The notes beneath the pieces were generated by a model. The model saw only the letters and a program-made list of their open reading frames with translations, made no database searches and was not told where the DNA came from. The translations under genes and the position numbers were made by a program. Below, piece by piece: positions 62,370 to 64,000 of a stretch of DNA of 64,000 nt. Each line of letters begins with the position of its first letter. The first letter of the stretch is position 1. This stretch comes from Epiperipatus broadwayi (lineage: Eukaryota > Onychophora > Udeonychophora > Euonychophora > Peripatidae): NCBI GenBank assembly GCA_028023455.1, contig JAQFVV010012423.1, positions 436,001 to 500,000 of the forward strand, given 5' to 3'.

Positions 62370-62650
62370 GTATATGAGCACAGACTTTCACATGACCCAC
62401 CACTCTCCACACTATCTCATAACACTGATACACTTGAACACATATGTGTTGAAAAGATAAATAATCACCAATAAATGTATTTCATGCTAAACCAGCAATC
62501 ATCAGTTGGTCCAGATTACCATCTCCACACATATATGCTATAAGTGCTCAGATATATATTAAGATAGCCAAACCTCATACTTTAACGGACAGGCTTCAAT
62601 CTACTCCACACTACAACTCTTCAACCACCCATCCAATTGTGTATTAAGAA
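62370..62650 (-). repeat. interspersed repeat RepA, copy 5 (inverted)
   Basis: The complement of RepA: GCACAGACTTTCACATGACC, ACACTGATACACTTGAACAC, AATCATCAGTTGGTCCAGAT, ATATTAAGATAGCCAAAC and ACGGACAGGCTTCAATC, in the same order as copy 3. Confidence 0.78.
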
Positions 62651-62654
62651 TTCA

Positions 62655-64000
62655 TAAAGAAAATTTCAAACAAAAAAAAAATAAGGAAAAAGAGAGGAAG
62701 GAATAGACTATATTAAGGTCAAAATCACTTTCGAAATTTACAAAAATTGCTCATTATATAATATTCAGATACTTTAAGGAATATAAAATTTTTAATATTT
62801 TAAATATCTGACGATAAGATTTGGTTAGAAAAAAATTTTTTTTATTAAAAATTCCTGAGGGGGGTGGAGAGGAAATAGTGCCATAGTTTTAGGTTATTAT
62901 AACAAAATAATAACAGATGATATGTATAATGGTGAAACATTATTAAAGAAATTATTAATGATTATTTTAAAGTCAAATCAAACTAAAAAACAACTGAAAA
63001 GCATTATAACCAAATTTTATGTAGTTCTACAATTTAATGAAAAATGTAAAAATATTTGAAAGTAGTCTGAAATTCAAATAGATTACATCTAATTAAACCA
63101 TTTGTTTAGAGTGAAGTGAAAATAGTTATTTCTGTTTCACATGAATGGATTTGATCTTATATATTAGGTGTGTTTAAACAATATTTATGTGGTACCTTAA
63201 TTTAAAACAACTTTCCACTTTGCAATAAACATTCAAATTACAAAACTCAATACTTAGTCATGATAATTATAAATATATTTGCAAAACTTATCTTTAACTT
63301 TTAAATGATCTTTTAAAAAGGGATTCTGAGTGGCTTCTAATCATTTTAATATCTAAAGAACAATTTTATAAACAACTTGCAACTTATACTACTTTTTGTA
63401 TAATAAATGATGTGTAATAATGCTCAACAAATATTAAACACACACACAAAACATTTATATACAAAGAAGTTTTTCATGCATAATGCTGCTAACATTAAGA
63501 TTCCCTAAAATGGCATTTAATTTTTTTTAATTTCACCATATACATTATATTACATCAATATATATATATGCCAAAGGTTACAAAACATGTTACATTGCAT
63601 ATTCTTTGTTATTAGAACATTTATTAGTATTGTTGTGCATTATTGATTTTATTTTTCTCCTGTGTTAAAAAAAAATCCAATTATTGTACATTCTTTGTGA
63701 CTACATTTTGATTATTAATTTTTTTTGAGTAATTAAGGTCTCTAAAAAAATATTTATTCCAATACTCCTGGAAATGTTTAATTGACTTTTTATTTTGTAA
63801 TATTGCTTTGCATATTATTAACCATAGGAATCTTAGTAGTACTAATACAGGCTGATCATAAAACTTGATGTCAATATCTTGTTTAATAAGTTTTTGTAGA
63901 AAATTAGATTTACTTTATTGTTATTAATATTTACTGAGGCTATAACCTCGAGAATATGCGTGTAAAATGCGATAGTAGGGACCTCTACAGGTGTTTAACC
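62655..64000. other. AT-rich stretch to window end, no gene seen
   Basis: No frame or repeat copy recognised. A G-run GGGGGGTGGAG occurs near 62858. The last ~60 bp become slightly less AT-rich. Confidence 0.55.

Overview
This window looks like intergenic, repeat-dominated DNA from an AT-rich animal genome, probably an invertebrate. The evidence is the very low G+C by eye, long A/T runs and (AT)n/(AAT)n tracts, tRNA-derived SINEs, LTR retrotransposons, a LINE fragment, a Penelope-type fragment, MITE-like foldbacks, and the absence of any operon-like run of genes. A lophotrochozoan such as a mollusc is a guess; nothing here fixes the phylum. I find no intact host gene. Almost all open frames are short chance frames, and the coding remnants I can support all belong to mobile elements.

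Layout. 1-9.5 kb: a coiled-coil gag-like frame runs off the left edge, then a copy of an interspersed repeat (here RepA), a perfect palindrome, a foldback MITE, an A-rich gag-like relic and a 1.2 kb element with 39 bp terminal inverted repeats. 9.5-16 kb: mostly featureless, with a possible LTR fragment near 11.2 kb and a GC-richer patch near 12.8 kb. 16-28 kb: more RepA copies, a 213 bp (AAT)n tract, a nested foldback at 19.1-19.9 kb, a tRNA-derived SINE at 25.5 kb and a MITE at 27.8 kb. 28-30.3 kb: first copy of a 2.2 kb repeat (RepD); its second copy is at 41.9-44.2 kb.

32.2-41.8 kb holds the most striking object. Two direct copies of a ~3 kb sequence flank a ~2.5 kb interior. The interior has a TGG-type primer-site candidate next to the left copy, a broken coiled-coil gag-like gene, and a G-run polypurine tract directly before the right copy. 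I read this as a non-autonomous LTR element with unusually long LTRs. Its right LTR later gained a 79 bp triplication and an 844 bp 5'-truncated LINE whose reading frame is still open.

44-55.4 kb is an old, diverged duplication (about 45-49 kb against 50.5-55.2 kb). Inserted into it are a six-unit array made from a tRNA-derived SINE, a ~460 bp tandem/inverted satellite (RepB), a second copy of the 25.5 kb SINE with its empty site visible in the paralogue, and a Penelope-like GIY-YIG fragment. 55.7-59.2 kb is a second, compact LTR element (1.37 kb LTRs, 0.75 kb interior) sitting in an (AT)n tract. 59-64 kb is AT-rich with SINE, RepA and (TA)n pieces.

The elements do not form a pathway. The two LTR elements and the SINEs encode no usable polymerase here, so they would have depended on enzymes encoded elsewhere.
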